Positions 25,887 through 33,894 of a stretch of DNA of 64,000 nt are shown in pieces. The stretch comes from Halobacillus aidingensis (GTDB lineage Bacteria > Bacillota > Bacilli > Bacillales > Halobacillaceae), in NCBI RefSeq assembly GCF_900104185.1, contig NZ_FNIZ01000001.1:191374-255373 (forward strand), read 5' to 3'. Within the stretch, counting starts at the first letter, position 1, and the number at the start of each line of letters is the position of its first letter. Below the pieces are notes generated by a model. That model did no database searches and had not been told where the DNA came from. It worked only from the letters and a program-made list of their open reading frames with translations. The position numbers and the translations under genes were made by a program.

Positions 25887-26105
25887 CTAATCACTTTCAT
25901 GAAGCACTTTTCTTTTTTCACGGTCATCTCCTGATCCCACCGAGATGGGAATGGCTCTCCAATTTAAAGGAATGCGCTTCTTTTTAGTTAGAATGATTTC
26001 GAAACTGAAATGCCGTCCATTCTTTATTGCGGTGATTTGCAAACACCCATTCATCGATAATAGCCTTACAACGACCTTCTGTATAAATAAAATGAATTTA
26101 ACCAT
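25887..26105 (-). CDS. Possible small protein
   Basis: A 72-residue open frame with AAGGGG eight bases before its ATG, a hydrophobic start (MVKFILFIQKVVVRLLSMNG) and a basic, mixed remainder (IKNGRHFSFEIILTKKKRIP). No homologue is recognised. It could be a real small gene or chance; the copy of the dispersed repeat right after its stop is like the position of that repeat at other gene ends. Confidence 0.35.
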   Translation of the reverse strand: MVKFILFIQKVVVRLLSMNGCLQITAIKNGRHFSFEIILTKKKRIPLNWRAIPISVGSGDDREKRKVLHESD

Positions 26106-26401
26106 ATTTTTACCCCTTACGTTCGTACTAATATTAATGTCCTTAAGATACTGAAACCACCATTTCCAAACCTGTTATAAATTCCGCCAAAGCCAGCTCA
26201 ATGATTTTAGCTTAAACAGAGCTAAGCAGGTTCACTTGATAAACAGGTTGATAAAAATGGAAGACTCTATGCACGTCCGTATTCCCACAGTAAAGTGTTA
26301 TACTGTTTTTAACTTCTAATTCAATCATAGCAGGAATAGAGAGAGATAAAGAGGCAAAGGTCATGCAGGTAAAATTCCGCTTTTGAGGAGATGAGAAGAC
26401 C
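26106..26401. other. Gene-free stretch before the SgrR-N regulator
   Basis: It holds a TTAGCT/AGCTAA dyad near 26206-26225 and a TATACT box near 26300 that may be a -10. No other signal was seen. Confidence 0.35.
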
Positions 26402-27106
26402 GTGAAGCTTGAGGAAACTTATATTCGTTTGCGTACACATTTTCATAACGTAGGAGAAGAAGAGCAAGTGGACGTCACCATGCAGCAGCTGGCGGATGAT
26501 CTCTTTTACACACTAAGGAATTTAAGAATCATCATAAAAAAGATGGAAGAGGTGGGGTGGCTGACCTGGATTCCTGGACGCGGGCGCGGGAATCGTTCGT
26601 CCATCATCTTTCATCTGACAAAAGAAGAAGCGCAGCTTCAATTCTTCAAGAGTATGATTTTCGACGGCCGGGAAAATGAAGCGTTCATTCGTGTGGAAAC
26701 AGAAGCCCCCTCAATCATGCTAGAGCTGACAGACTGGTACTACCATTCGAAATTTATTGTCTATTACGATCCGGCCATACAAAGACAGTTTATTAATATA
26801 CGCGAACTTATCACCAAAGAAAACGTTGCTATTTACTGCAGCGCCATCAAAGAAAGCTTGGAGCACGCGACGGAAGGGTTTACGATCCTCATTGATATGA
26901 ACGGTGAAAAAATCAACACCCCTGATGTAGAAGGGGAAATGGAAGAACTCCGCTCCCTCGTCGTCTCTAAAAAACCTTCAGCTATCGCCCTCTACACACA
27001 TGCTGAATACATGTATCCATACTTGAAACAGCGGATGGACGAAATGGGTCACAACAAAATCTTTCCCACCAAAAAAGAAGCCGAAGCTTACTTAGACGCA
27101 TTCTAA
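26402..27106 (+). CDS. SgrR-N-domain regulator with STAS-like C-terminal part
   Basis: A 234-residue protein. Residues 20-75 match the SgrR N-terminal winged helix, with MQQLADDLFYTLRNLRIIIK and GWLTWIPGRGRGNRS. In the usual SgrR this is joined to a solute-binding domain of about 450 residues. Here only about 150 residues follow, ending in a STAS-like pattern (FTILIDMNGEKINT, then IFPTKKEAEAYLDAF). GTG start after GAGGAG. It is convergent with the sucrose operon. In enteric bacteria SgrR answers sugar-phosphate stress, so a sugar-linked role is possible but unproved. Confidence 0.75.
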   Translation: MKLEETYIRLRTHFHNVGEEEQVDVTMQQLADDLFYTLRNLRIIIKKMEEVGWLTWIPGRGRGNRSSIIFHLTKEEAQLQFFKSMIFDGRENEAFIRVETEAPSIMLELTDWYYHSKFIVYYDPAIQRQFINIRELITKENVAIYCSAIKESLEHATEGFTILIDMNGEKINTPDVEGEMEELRSLVVSKKPSAIALYTHAEYMYPYLKQRMDEMGHNKIFPTKKEAEAYLDAF

Positions 27107-27126
27107 GCGAGCTCCGGCTTCTTTTA
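27075..27126 (+). terminator. Terminator overlapping the regulator's 3' end
   Basis: AAGAAGCCG at 27075 pairs with CGGCTTCTT at 27114, with inner TTAG/CTAA pairing; the stem covers the last codons and is followed by TTTTAT. Confidence 0.6.
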
Positions 27127-27130
27127 TGAT

Positions 27131-27177
27131 TTTATATACCATAATATGGTGTACCAGGTCATACAGATAATGGAAAT
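27131..27177. repeat. ACCAGGTCAT-family repeat, copy 2
   Basis: TACCATAATATGGT, GTACCAGGTCATACAGATAA and TGGAAAT, between the convergent ends of the SgrR-N regulator and sacA; it abuts the sacA stop codon. Confidence 0.7.
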
Positions 27178-28629
27178 TTAAAACACTTTCCTCAAATCCC
27201 ATTTTTTAAGGTTGAAGGTTGTTTTGTCTGATGCGGTGAACCGAAGGCTTTCGTCGTTAGGTGCTGGGTAGAAGCGGGCGGTGAAGACGTGTGCGCCACC
27301 GTTGACAAACACTTCTACAGACGAAGTATCGATAAAGATGTGCATATCCTTTAACTCCGCAACTTCTGTCTGACGCTTCTCAACGACCCCGTCCACGTAA
27401 CTTTCACGTTCCAATGTAAAGATTCTCTGCCCACTGGAATAAACGAGACGTGCAGCTCCGCCAATCTCAAGCGCGAACCAACCTTCAGAAACATCGATAT
27501 GCTCCAGCTTCAGCTCTTCTGCTTCACCTTTGACCCCGTCCACTTCAAGTGTCTCGTGATCAAGCTCCACTTCTCGTTCCACCACATCACCTTCGCGTAA
27601 ACCTTCAAGCTCCGCTACTGGTGTTTGATAGACTCTTCCGTCTACAAGCTTTAGTTCGCGCGGCAACGTCATGTTGTGCAGCCACTGATGCTTCACAGTC
27701 GGATGATCCTGTTCATCCTGATCCGGCACACTCATCCAACCGAACAAAATCCGGCGGCCTTGCTCATCTTCCGTCGTCTGTGGTGCATAAAAGTCAAAGC
27801 CGTGATCCAGCTCATAAAAGTCACCATGCTCATAGGATCCATTCTGAGAATCAAACGCCCCAACAACATAGCCCGCCTGATAGACGTTTTGATACTTCAT
27901 TCCTTCAGCCTCAAGCCCTTGGGGTGAAAATACAAGCACATCCTCGCCGCCCAGATCAAACAGATCAGGGCATTCGAACATATAACCGAACTCACTTAGC
28001 CGGCCTTCTCCCCCGCCAGCTAAGACGCCGACATGGTTCCACTCATATAAATTCTCACTTCGAAGCAGTGCGACTGCTCCTTTCAAGTCTTCCGTCTGAG
28101 CACCGACCACCATAAAGTAAGAACCATCCTGCTCCCACACTTTCGGATCACGGAAATGAGCCGTGTATCCTTCCGGCAGATGTACGACCGGCCCCTTTTT
28201 ATCAAAATGAATGCCGTCATCTGAAACAGCAAGACATTGATACGACTCGCGATTGCCTTCCTCATCCTTCACGTTCCCTGTGTAAAAAGCATATAGTTCG
28301 CCATTATGTTCAATCGCAGAACCTGAATAGCAGCCATTTTTCTCAAACCACTCAGAGGGAGTAAGAGCAATATCTTCATGCGTCCAGTTGACGAGATCCT
28401 CGGACGAATAATGGCCCCAGAACTTCGCCCCATGCCCCGTTTTGAACGGCATCCATTGGTAAAACAAATGATAGGTCCCGTTCCACTGAATCCAGCCGTT
28501 CGGGTCATTCAAAAGGCCAACGGGCGGCATGATGTGATAGTGCAGCCGATAAGGATCTGCCTCTACAAGATCTTGGTATTTTCCAACTTCTTTAAACGCG
28601 GCCTGGCGCAACTCCTGATCTTTACTCAT
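27178..28629 (-). CDS. sacA: Sucrose-6-phosphate hydrolase (GH32)
   Basis: A 483-residue intracellular invertase that splits sucrose-6-phosphate into glucose-6-phosphate and fructose. GH32 motifs: LLNDPNGWIQ (nucleophile aspartate), FRDPKVW and FECPDLF (acid/base glutamate), then a C-terminal beta-sandwich. The ATG at 28629 lies four bases after the kinase stop codon, so translation is probably coupled. It has no signal peptide, as expected for use after PTS uptake. Last gene of the sucrose operon. Confidence 0.94.
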   Translation of the reverse strand: MSKDQELRQAAFKEVGKYQDLVEADPYRLHYHIMPPVGLLNDPNGWIQWNGTYHLFYQWMPFKTGHGAKFWGHYSSEDLVNWTHEDIALTPSEWFEKNGCYSGSAIEHNGELYAFYTGNVKDEEGNRESYQCLAVSDDGIHFDKKGPVVHLPEGYTAHFRDPKVWEQDGSYFMVVGAQTEDLKGAVALLRSENLYEWNHVGVLAGGGEGRLSEFGYMFECPDLFDLGGEDVLVFSPQGLEAEGMKYQNVYQAGYVVGAFDSQNGSYEHGDFYELDHGFDFYAPQTTEDEQGRRILFGWMSVPDQDEQDHPTVKHQWLHNMTLPRELKLVDGRVYQTPVAELEGLREGDVVEREVELDHETLEVDGVKGEAEELKLEHIDVSEGWFALEIGGAARLVYSSGQRIFTLERESYVDGVVEKRQTEVAELKDMHIFIDTSSVEVFVNGGAHVFTARFYPAPNDESLRFTASDKTTFNLKKWDLRKVF

Positions 28630-28632
28630 CAA

Positions 28633-29589
28633 TTACTCGCCTGCCCCTTCAAGGTGTTTGACTACTTCATCTCGTGTCGGCAGTGCTGTCATGGCACCCT
28701 TCGTCGATGCAGCCAAAGCCCCGGATACACTTGCGAATTTCGCCATCTTCACCGCTTCCGAAAGCGTAATGGCAGTGATATCGCCTTCGTACTCATTCAA
28801 GGAGTACAACATGCCGGAAACAAACGCATCGCCTGCACCTGTCGTATCGACTGCTTTTACTTTCATCGCTGGCACATGCTGGATTCCCTCAGACGTGCAC
28901 ACATAGTTACCTTCTCCGCCCATCGTAATCAGGGTCAAAGGAATATCATAAGCTGCGAGTTTCTCAAGCCCACGCTCAATGTCCGCTTCGCCTGTGATGA
29001 ACTCCAACTCTTCCTCCGATATTTTCAAAAGGTCTGCTTCTGAAAGCATCGACTGAATCGTTTCCCGTGCCTGTTCTTCGGAATCCCAAAGCATGAGACG
29101 TAAGTTCGGGTCATACGAGACGATCATCCCTTTTTCCTTCGCCAAAGCAACCGCATGGTGCGTCGCCTTTTTGACTGTCTCACCAATCATTGAAATCGAA
29201 CCGAAATGAAGCACTTTATGGGTATCAAAATCTGACACGTCAATCTCTCCTGCTTCAAGGAACTGATCGGCACTCGGGTGGATGTAAAAGTCAAAGCTTC
29301 GTTCCCCGTCCTCGGCATTTGTTACAAAAACAACACCCGTCCTCACGTCCGGTGTGAGGAACATGCTGTGGGTCTGTACCCCGTAATCGGTGAGCGTTTT
29401 TTTCATAAAACGCCCGAGCACGTCATCGCCGACTTTTCCTAAAAATGTAGACTTGGCCCCAAGTCTTGCCACACCGACAGAAACGTTCGCCGGCGCCCCG
29501 CCTGGGCTCTTTTGATAGTTCGTATTGTCTTGATCTAACGGAATAAAATCAATCAATGCTTCCCCGAGCGAAATGACACCTTTTTTCAT
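28633..29589 (-). CDS. Fructokinase, PfkB family
   Basis: A 318-residue ribokinase-fold sugar kinase. SPGGAPANVSVGVARLG near residue 28 and the C-terminal DTTGAGDAFVSGML with the catalytic aspartate mark the family. In this operon it phosphorylates the fructose released by SacA. It lies between the sucrose transporter and the hydrolase on the same strand. Confidence 0.93.
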   Translation of the reverse strand: MKKGVISLGEALIDFIPLDQDNTNYQKSPGGAPANVSVGVARLGAKSTFLGKVGDDVLGRFMKKTLTDYGVQTHSMFLTPDVRTGVVFVTNAEDGERSFDFYIHPSADQFLEAGEIDVSDFDTHKVLHFGSISMIGETVKKATHHAVALAKEKGMIVSYDPNLRLMLWDSEEQARETIQSMLSEADLLKISEEELEFITGEADIERGLEKLAAYDIPLTLITMGGEGNYVCTSEGIQHVPAMKVKAVDTTGAGDAFVSGMLYSLNEYEGDITAITLSEAVKMAKFASVSGALAASTKGAMTALPTRDEVVKHLEGAGE

Positions 29590-29690
29590 TGTTCATCCTC
29601 CTCTAAAATCATAGCTATCTTTATTATCTTCCATTAACCTATACAAAACAAATCCCTACCAGCCGAAAGACTAGTAAGGATTCGTCACTA

Positions 29691-31064
29691 TTATTTCGTA
29701 TCTTCATTCCATCCGAGTAGAAGCGTCGCAAGGATGGAACCACCAATCGCGATCAAGCAGCCGATTCCGTAGTTAATCGGATCCTGGGCAATTGCGAACA
29801 TCGGTAAACCGGTCAGACCGATTCCGTTCGCCATCACTTTTGTGAACACAACATACGCGCCACCTAGTCCACCACCAATCGCTGCTCCGATGAACGGACG
29901 ACGGTATTTCAAGTTGACACCGAAAATCGCAGGTTCCGTAATTCCAAGGAAAGCAGAGATTCCTGCTGGAAGAGCGATTTCTTTCGTTTTCTTGTTTTTC
30001 GTCTTGAAGAAGACCGCAATCGTCGCTCCACCTTGAGCAACGTTCGCCATCGCCCAAATTGGAAGCAAGTAGTTACCACCGACGTTCAACAGTTCCGCTT
30101 CAATGGCGTGGAAACTGTGATGAACACCTGTCAGGACAATCGTGGAGTACAATCCACCGAAAATCAGACCGGCAATCGGGCCAGCCGTGTCATACACAAC
30201 ACCAAGCACGGAAGTCAATCCATTACCGAGCGTACGGCCAAGTGGTCCAACGACAAGCAAGGCAACAAACCCTGTGAAAATAACCGTCAAGAACGGCGTG
30301 AGCAATAAATCGATCGCATTCGGAACAACTTTACGGAAGGCTTGTTCCATTTTCGCCATCACATAAACCGTCAATAGAACAGGGATAACTGTTCCCTGAT
30401 ATCCAAGCATTTCGACACCAAACCCTAAGAAATCAAGAGTTTCCGGCTGTGCATCAGAAAGTCCCCATGGGTTCAAAAGATTCGGGTGGGTCATAATTCC
30501 ACCGATAACGGCACCTAAATATGTGTTCCCTCCGAATTCCTTCGCGGCACTAAAACCAATCAAGATCGGTAGAATGATGAAGGAGGCAGATGAGAACATA
30601 TCAAGCATGACGAACATTCCGCTCTCTGGATCGACCCAGTTGTACGTGTTCATCAGGCCTAGGAGACCCATCAGCATACCTGCAGCAACTATCGCTGGAA
30701 TGATCGGCACGAAAATGTTCGATAGCGTCCGGGCAAAACGCGCCAGTGGGTTCATTTTACTTTTCGCCGCATCCTTGTGAGAAACGGATTTGTCATTTTC
30801 TTCTTCTTCCACTGAAGCTCCGACCATTGGGCCGAAATGGGTGAAAACTTTGTTGACAGTTCCTGTTCCGAAGATAATCTGAAACTGACCGGAACTTGAG
30901 AATGCTCCTTTAACGCCATCGAGTTCTTCAATAGCTGCTTTATCGACTTGACTCTCATCATCAATGACGAGACGTAAACGTGTGGCACAGTGAGTGGCAC
31001 TGACAACATTATCCTTGCCGCCGAGCAATGGAACCAATTGTTCAGCTACTTCTTTATGATTCAT
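29691..31064 (-). CDS. sacP: PTS sucrose-specific EIIBC component
   Basis: A 457-residue membrane protein. The EIIB domain comes first, with the phospho-cysteine in SATHCATRLRL (about C26). A linker leads to the EIIC domain with about ten membrane segments and the conserved GITEPAIFG. There is no EIIA domain; as for B. subtilis SacP, a glucose-type EIIA from elsewhere must serve it. It takes up sucrose as sucrose-6-phosphate. First gene of the operon, behind an antiterminator-controlled leader. Confidence 0.92.
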   Translation of the reverse strand: MNHKEVAEQLVPLLGGKDNVVSATHCATRLRLVIDDESQVDKAAIEELDGVKGAFSSSGQFQIIFGTGTVNKVFTHFGPMVGASVEEEENDKSVSHKDAAKSKMNPLARFARTLSNIFVPIIPAIVAAGMLMGLLGLMNTYNWVDPESGMFVMLDMFSSASFIILPILIGFSAAKEFGGNTYLGAVIGGIMTHPNLLNPWGLSDAQPETLDFLGFGVEMLGYQGTVIPVLLTVYVMAKMEQAFRKVVPNAIDLLLTPFLTVIFTGFVALLVVGPLGRTLGNGLTSVLGVVYDTAGPIAGLIFGGLYSTIVLTGVHHSFHAIEAELLNVGGNYLLPIWAMANVAQGGATIAVFFKTKNKKTKEIALPAGISAFLGITEPAIFGVNLKYRRPFIGAAIGGGLGGAYVVFTKVMANGIGLTGLPMFAIAQDPINYGIGCLIAIGGSILATLLLGWNEDTK

Positions 31065-31094
31065 GATGTTTCCTCCTTGTTATTTTTTGGGAAA

Positions 31095-31178
31095 TAAAAA
31101 AGACCTAAAACGCGCACAGTATGGATAGGTCATTCGCATACACGAGTCACCTAGCCAACTCTACACATTTTAGGTCTT
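31095..31178 (-). terminator. Leader terminator of the sucrose operon
   Basis: On the minus strand AAGACCTAAAA (from 31178) pairs with TTTTAGGTCTT (ending 31100) and is followed by TTTTTATTT. Its 5' arm overlaps the antiterminator target. Confidence 0.85.
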
Positions 31179-31202
31179 GCCTGCTTTACCAGTAACAATC
31201 CT
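31172..31202 (-). promoter_or_regulatory. Ribonucleic antiterminator (RAT) of the SacT/LicT type
   Basis: On the minus strand GGATTGTTACTGGTAAAGCA followed by GGCAAGACCT fits the RAT consensus of BglG-family antiterminators. Bound SacT-type protein would stabilise it and prevent the terminator from forming. Confidence 0.9.
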
Positions 31203-31227
31203 GCAATATTCAACTTTGAACAATTTC

Positions 31228-31256
31228 ATTCTAACCAATGAAAACGCTATCGTCAA
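31228..31256 (-). promoter_or_regulatory. Sucrose operon promoter with cre in the spacer
   Basis: TTGACG, 17 bases, TAGAAT on the minus strand. The spacer holds ATGAAAACGCTATCG (plus strand 31238-31252), matching the cre consensus at 14 of 15 positions. CcpA bound here would exclude RNA polymerase. Confidence 0.75.
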
Positions 31257-31269
31257 TCCCTTAATAAAA

Positions 31270-32100
31270 TTAATTTACGTTTAACAGACGCTGGATATGC
31301 AAAGCGATGTAGGCGACTTCAGAATCTGGAAAATCTACGCCGTATTCTTCCTTCAAATAGCGGGCTACTTTCTCTGACGTCTCATAAGCTTCCTTATATT
31401 TCGTTTGAATCAGCTCCAGCATATCTTCATCAATCGGTTCGAAGTTGCTGCCTTCTTCCACACGATTCAATGCAAAGCGGAGATGGGTAATCAAGCGTTG
31501 GTAGTTGATGCTCGTTTCTTCAATGGTAAGCCCAACAATCGCTTCGACCTGCTCAACAAAATCACGCAAAATGGTCGCCGTCTGCAACGATTCGCTCATC
31601 GACGGCGTGTCCATTTTAGCGGTATGAACGTGAAGCGCGATGTGAGCGACCTCATCCATCGGGACCTCGACACCAAGCTCACGTTTGATTTCTTCTTTTG
31701 CCCACATCCCTACTTCGAATTCCTTTTTATATAGAAACTTGATTTCATTCGTCAACTTGTTTTGAATCGGGAACCCTTGCTCCAGGCGTTCCAATGCAAA
31801 AGATAAGTGGTCAGTGAGCGCAATATGAATATGATCGTTTAACGGCGCTTCCAAATACCCTTCCGCATGACTAATGATTCGTTCTGCAACTTCTATATGC
31901 TTTTCCGGTAAAGTGGATAAAAGCTGTTGGAATTTTTCTGAGGACTGATCACGTAAGAGGAATATCTTTTCGATTTTATGTTTCGGCACAATATCGTTCC
32001 GCTTCTTTTGAAAAGCGATGCCTTTCCCCATAACAATCTTCTCCTGGGGGCCATCATAGACAACGACTGCATTATTGTTCAGGATTCTAAAAATGCGCAT
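31270..32100 (-). CDS. sacT: BglG-family transcriptional antiterminator (SacT-like)
   Basis: A 276-residue protein. Residues 1-55 are the RNA-binding domain (MRIFRILNNNAVVVYDGPQE). Two PTS regulation domains follow, each with the conserved histidines (EVAHIALHVHTA in PRD1; SEVAYIALHIQRLL in PRD2, and HLSFALERL / HLRFALNRV). It lies directly upstream of the sucrose operon, whose leader carries a matching RAT. Activity should depend on sucrose through dephosphorylation by the sucrose EII and on HPr phosphorylation. Confidence 0.9.
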   Translation of the reverse strand: MRIFRILNNNAVVVYDGPQEKIVMGKGIAFQKKRNDIVPKHKIEKIFLLRDQSSEKFQQLLSTLPEKHIEVAERIISHAEGYLEAPLNDHIHIALTDHLSFALERLEQGFPIQNKLTNEIKFLYKKEFEVGMWAKEEIKRELGVEVPMDEVAHIALHVHTAKMDTPSMSESLQTATILRDFVEQVEAIVGLTIEETSINYQRLITHLRFALNRVEEGSNFEPIDEDMLELIQTKYKEAYETSEKVARYLKEEYGVDFPDSEVAYIALHIQRLLNVN

Positions 32101-32196
32101 AGTAAGCTCCTCCGCTCGAATGGTTACTCCTTCAATATTACCACGAAGAGAGTCTTCTATGACAATGGTATGGGCGGTTAGAGCAAAGAGGAAACA

Positions 32197-32931
32197 TTAA
32201 GAGAGGGAGGAAGGAGTGGTCTTTTCCAAAATCATACGTTCGATTTGCAGGGCAATGGAGAGAACATGCACAAATCCCTCGAGCACAGGGGATGCTTCCA
32301 TATGCTTTTCATAATGGTACATGAGCGGACGGGCCAGTTCTTTACTCACTTCTGGATCAAAATAATAGAAACCGGTCACCGGAAAATAGAGAGCATTACC
32401 CATTGGAATGAGTGTCCCCACGGCTATGCTGCCTTTTTCAGGCTCCTTCACCCTTCTATCAATCATGACCACCTCTACCGTTTCTTCTGTCTCCATGTCC
32501 ACAGCAACGAAGGCGTTTGCTCCGAACTTGTGGCCAATATAGTAGAATTTCGGTGAGGCTTTCTCCCATTCTTCAAGCCATGCTTTCATCAAAGGGGTTT
32601 GCTTGAGATCTTGCTTATATTCCATACAAAAATCCTCCACAAAGCTTACGTTCTCAATTTCAGAAACATCATATAGGACGCGCCACCAAAACAAATTCAA
32701 CTCAAGCGCGAGGCGTTTGTCTTCCGGGGGATCGTGATCCTCCACGAACTCCATCAACAGCGGCCGATACACTTCCCCGACTCTTTGTACAATAAAAGAA
32801 ACGAAGTCATTGTAAGTCTCAGGCAAGAACGTGTCCATGACTTCCTCCGACAGTGGTTGGCCATGACGAAAAGGGGTTGTCTGTTCGGAAGGCTGCGCAA
32901 AAGCCACTATGTTCTTCTTATTATCAGTCAT
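32197..32931 (-). CDS. Hypothetical soluble protein
   Basis: A 244-residue acidic protein starting MTDNKKNIVAFAQPSEQ; the second ATG is five bases from GAGGAGG. The N-terminal half is helical (FWWRVLYDVSEIENVSFVED), the middle beta-rich (EKGSIAVGTLIPMGNALYFP). No signal peptide or membrane helix. I do not recognise a family or function. It stands alone upstream of ahpC on the opposite strand. Confidence 0.75.
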   Translation of the reverse strand: MTDNKKNIVAFAQPSEQTTPFRHGQPLSEEVMDTFLPETYNDFVSFIVQRVGEVYRPLLMEFVEDHDPPEDKRLALELNLFWWRVLYDVSEIENVSFVEDFCMEYKQDLKQTPLMKAWLEEWEKASPKFYYIGHKFGANAFVAVDMETEETVEVVMIDRRVKEPEKGSIAVGTLIPMGNALYFPVTGFYYFDPEVSKELARPLMYHYEKHMEASPVLEGFVHVLSIALQIERMILEKTTPSSLS

Positions 32932-33207
32932 TCTCATCCTCCTCTTTTTGAGTGCTTATGTACTATTCGACACCATCCGCCATTCCCCTTTACTTCCCTC
33001 ACAACCTTTACAAAACCCGAACAAAAGAAACTGAACCTTTCCATGAATTTATTTCCTCAATATGATTCTATAATAAATGAAAATCGGGAAGGCTAATTAC
33101 TAAACCCTTTCCCTATTTCTTGTTACACTAGAAAACGTGAGAAATTTTTGTATAATCATTCTCATTCAGTCAGCTGAGAATTAATTTTCGACAGATTTTT
33201 GTCATTG
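32932..33207. other. Gene-free stretch between the divergent 32197 gene and ahpC
   Basis: AT-rich. Near 33150 GTATAATCATTCTCATT loosely resembles a Fur-type site. TTTTTGTCA-TTGT-TGACAAAAA (about 33196-33217) is a perfect 9-bp dyad that includes the ahpC -35. Confidence 0.45.
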
Positions 33208-33261
33208 TTGACAAAAAGTCGATTTTATATAATAATAGCTACTGAATTAGAATTATTATAA
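33208..33261 (+). promoter_or_regulatory. ahpCF promoter with PerR box
   Basis: TTGACA at 33208-33213 with an AT-rich -10 (TAATAAT) about 17 bases on, then TTAGAATTATTATAA at 33247-33261, which differs from the PerR consensus TTATAATNATTATAA at one position. PerR would repress until peroxide oxidises it. Confidence 0.8.
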
Positions 33262-33316
33262 AAAGCTGCAACATTCCGGCAGCTAATCAAACATACTTTA
33301 CAGGAGGAATTCTACT

Positions 33317-33880
33317 ATGGCTCTAATCGGTAAAGAAGTACAACCATTCCAGGCGAAAGCATTCAAAAACGGTGACTTCGTTGACGTATCAGAACAAAAC
33401 TTCAAAGGACAGTGGAGCGTTGTTTGCTTCTACCCAGCAGACTTCTCTTTCGTTTGCCCGACAGAACTTGAAGATCTACAAAACAACTACGACGCACTGA
33501 AAGAACTAGGTGCTGAAGTTTACTCTGTTTCTACAGATACTCACTTCGTACACAAAGGCTGGCACGATGCTTCTGAAAAAATCAACAAAATCACTTACGC
33601 AATGATCGGTGACCCATCTCAGCAGATCTCCCGTCAATTTGACGTACTGAACGAAGAAGATGGACTAGCTGAGCGCGGTACATTCATCATCGATCCAGAC
33701 GGCGTTATCCAAACAGTAGAAATCAACGCTGGCGGAATCGGCCGTGACGCAAGCAGCCTTATCGGAAAAATCAAAGCTGCTCAATACGTACGCAACAATC
33801 CTGGTGAAGTTTGCCCAGCAAAATGGGAAGAAGGCGAAGATACACTAACACCAAGCCTTGACCTAGTCGGCAAAATTTAA
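33317..33880 (+). CDS. ahpC: Alkyl hydroperoxide reductase peroxidase subunit
   Basis: A 187-residue typical 2-Cys peroxiredoxin reducing H2O2 and organic peroxides. The peroxidatic cysteine is C47 (FSFVCPTE) and the resolving cysteine C166 (GEVCPAKW). It assembles as dimers and decamers in the cytoplasm. AGGAGG precedes the ATG. Codon choice is strongly biased (many GTA, GAA, CTA codons), as usual for a very highly expressed gene. It is followed 14 bases later by ahpF. Confidence 0.97.
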   Translation: MALIGKEVQPFQAKAFKNGDFVDVSEQNFKGQWSVVCFYPADFSFVCPTELEDLQNNYDALKELGAEVYSVSTDTHFVHKGWHDASEKINKITYAMIGDPSQQISRQFDVLNEEDGLAERGTFIIDPDGVIQTVEINAGGIGRDASSLIGKIKAAQYVRNNPGEVCPAKWEEGEDTLTPSLDLVGKI

Positions 33881-33894
33881 GGAGTGGAATATAA

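Noticed and set aside
28378-29043. A 221-codon plus-strand frame across the sacA-kinase junction
   Set aside because: Antisense to two well-recognised genes; the protein has no family look.
33148-33165. Fur-like sequence upstream of ahpC
   Set aside because: Only a loose match to the 7-1-7 pattern in very AT-rich DNA; the PerR box explains the control.
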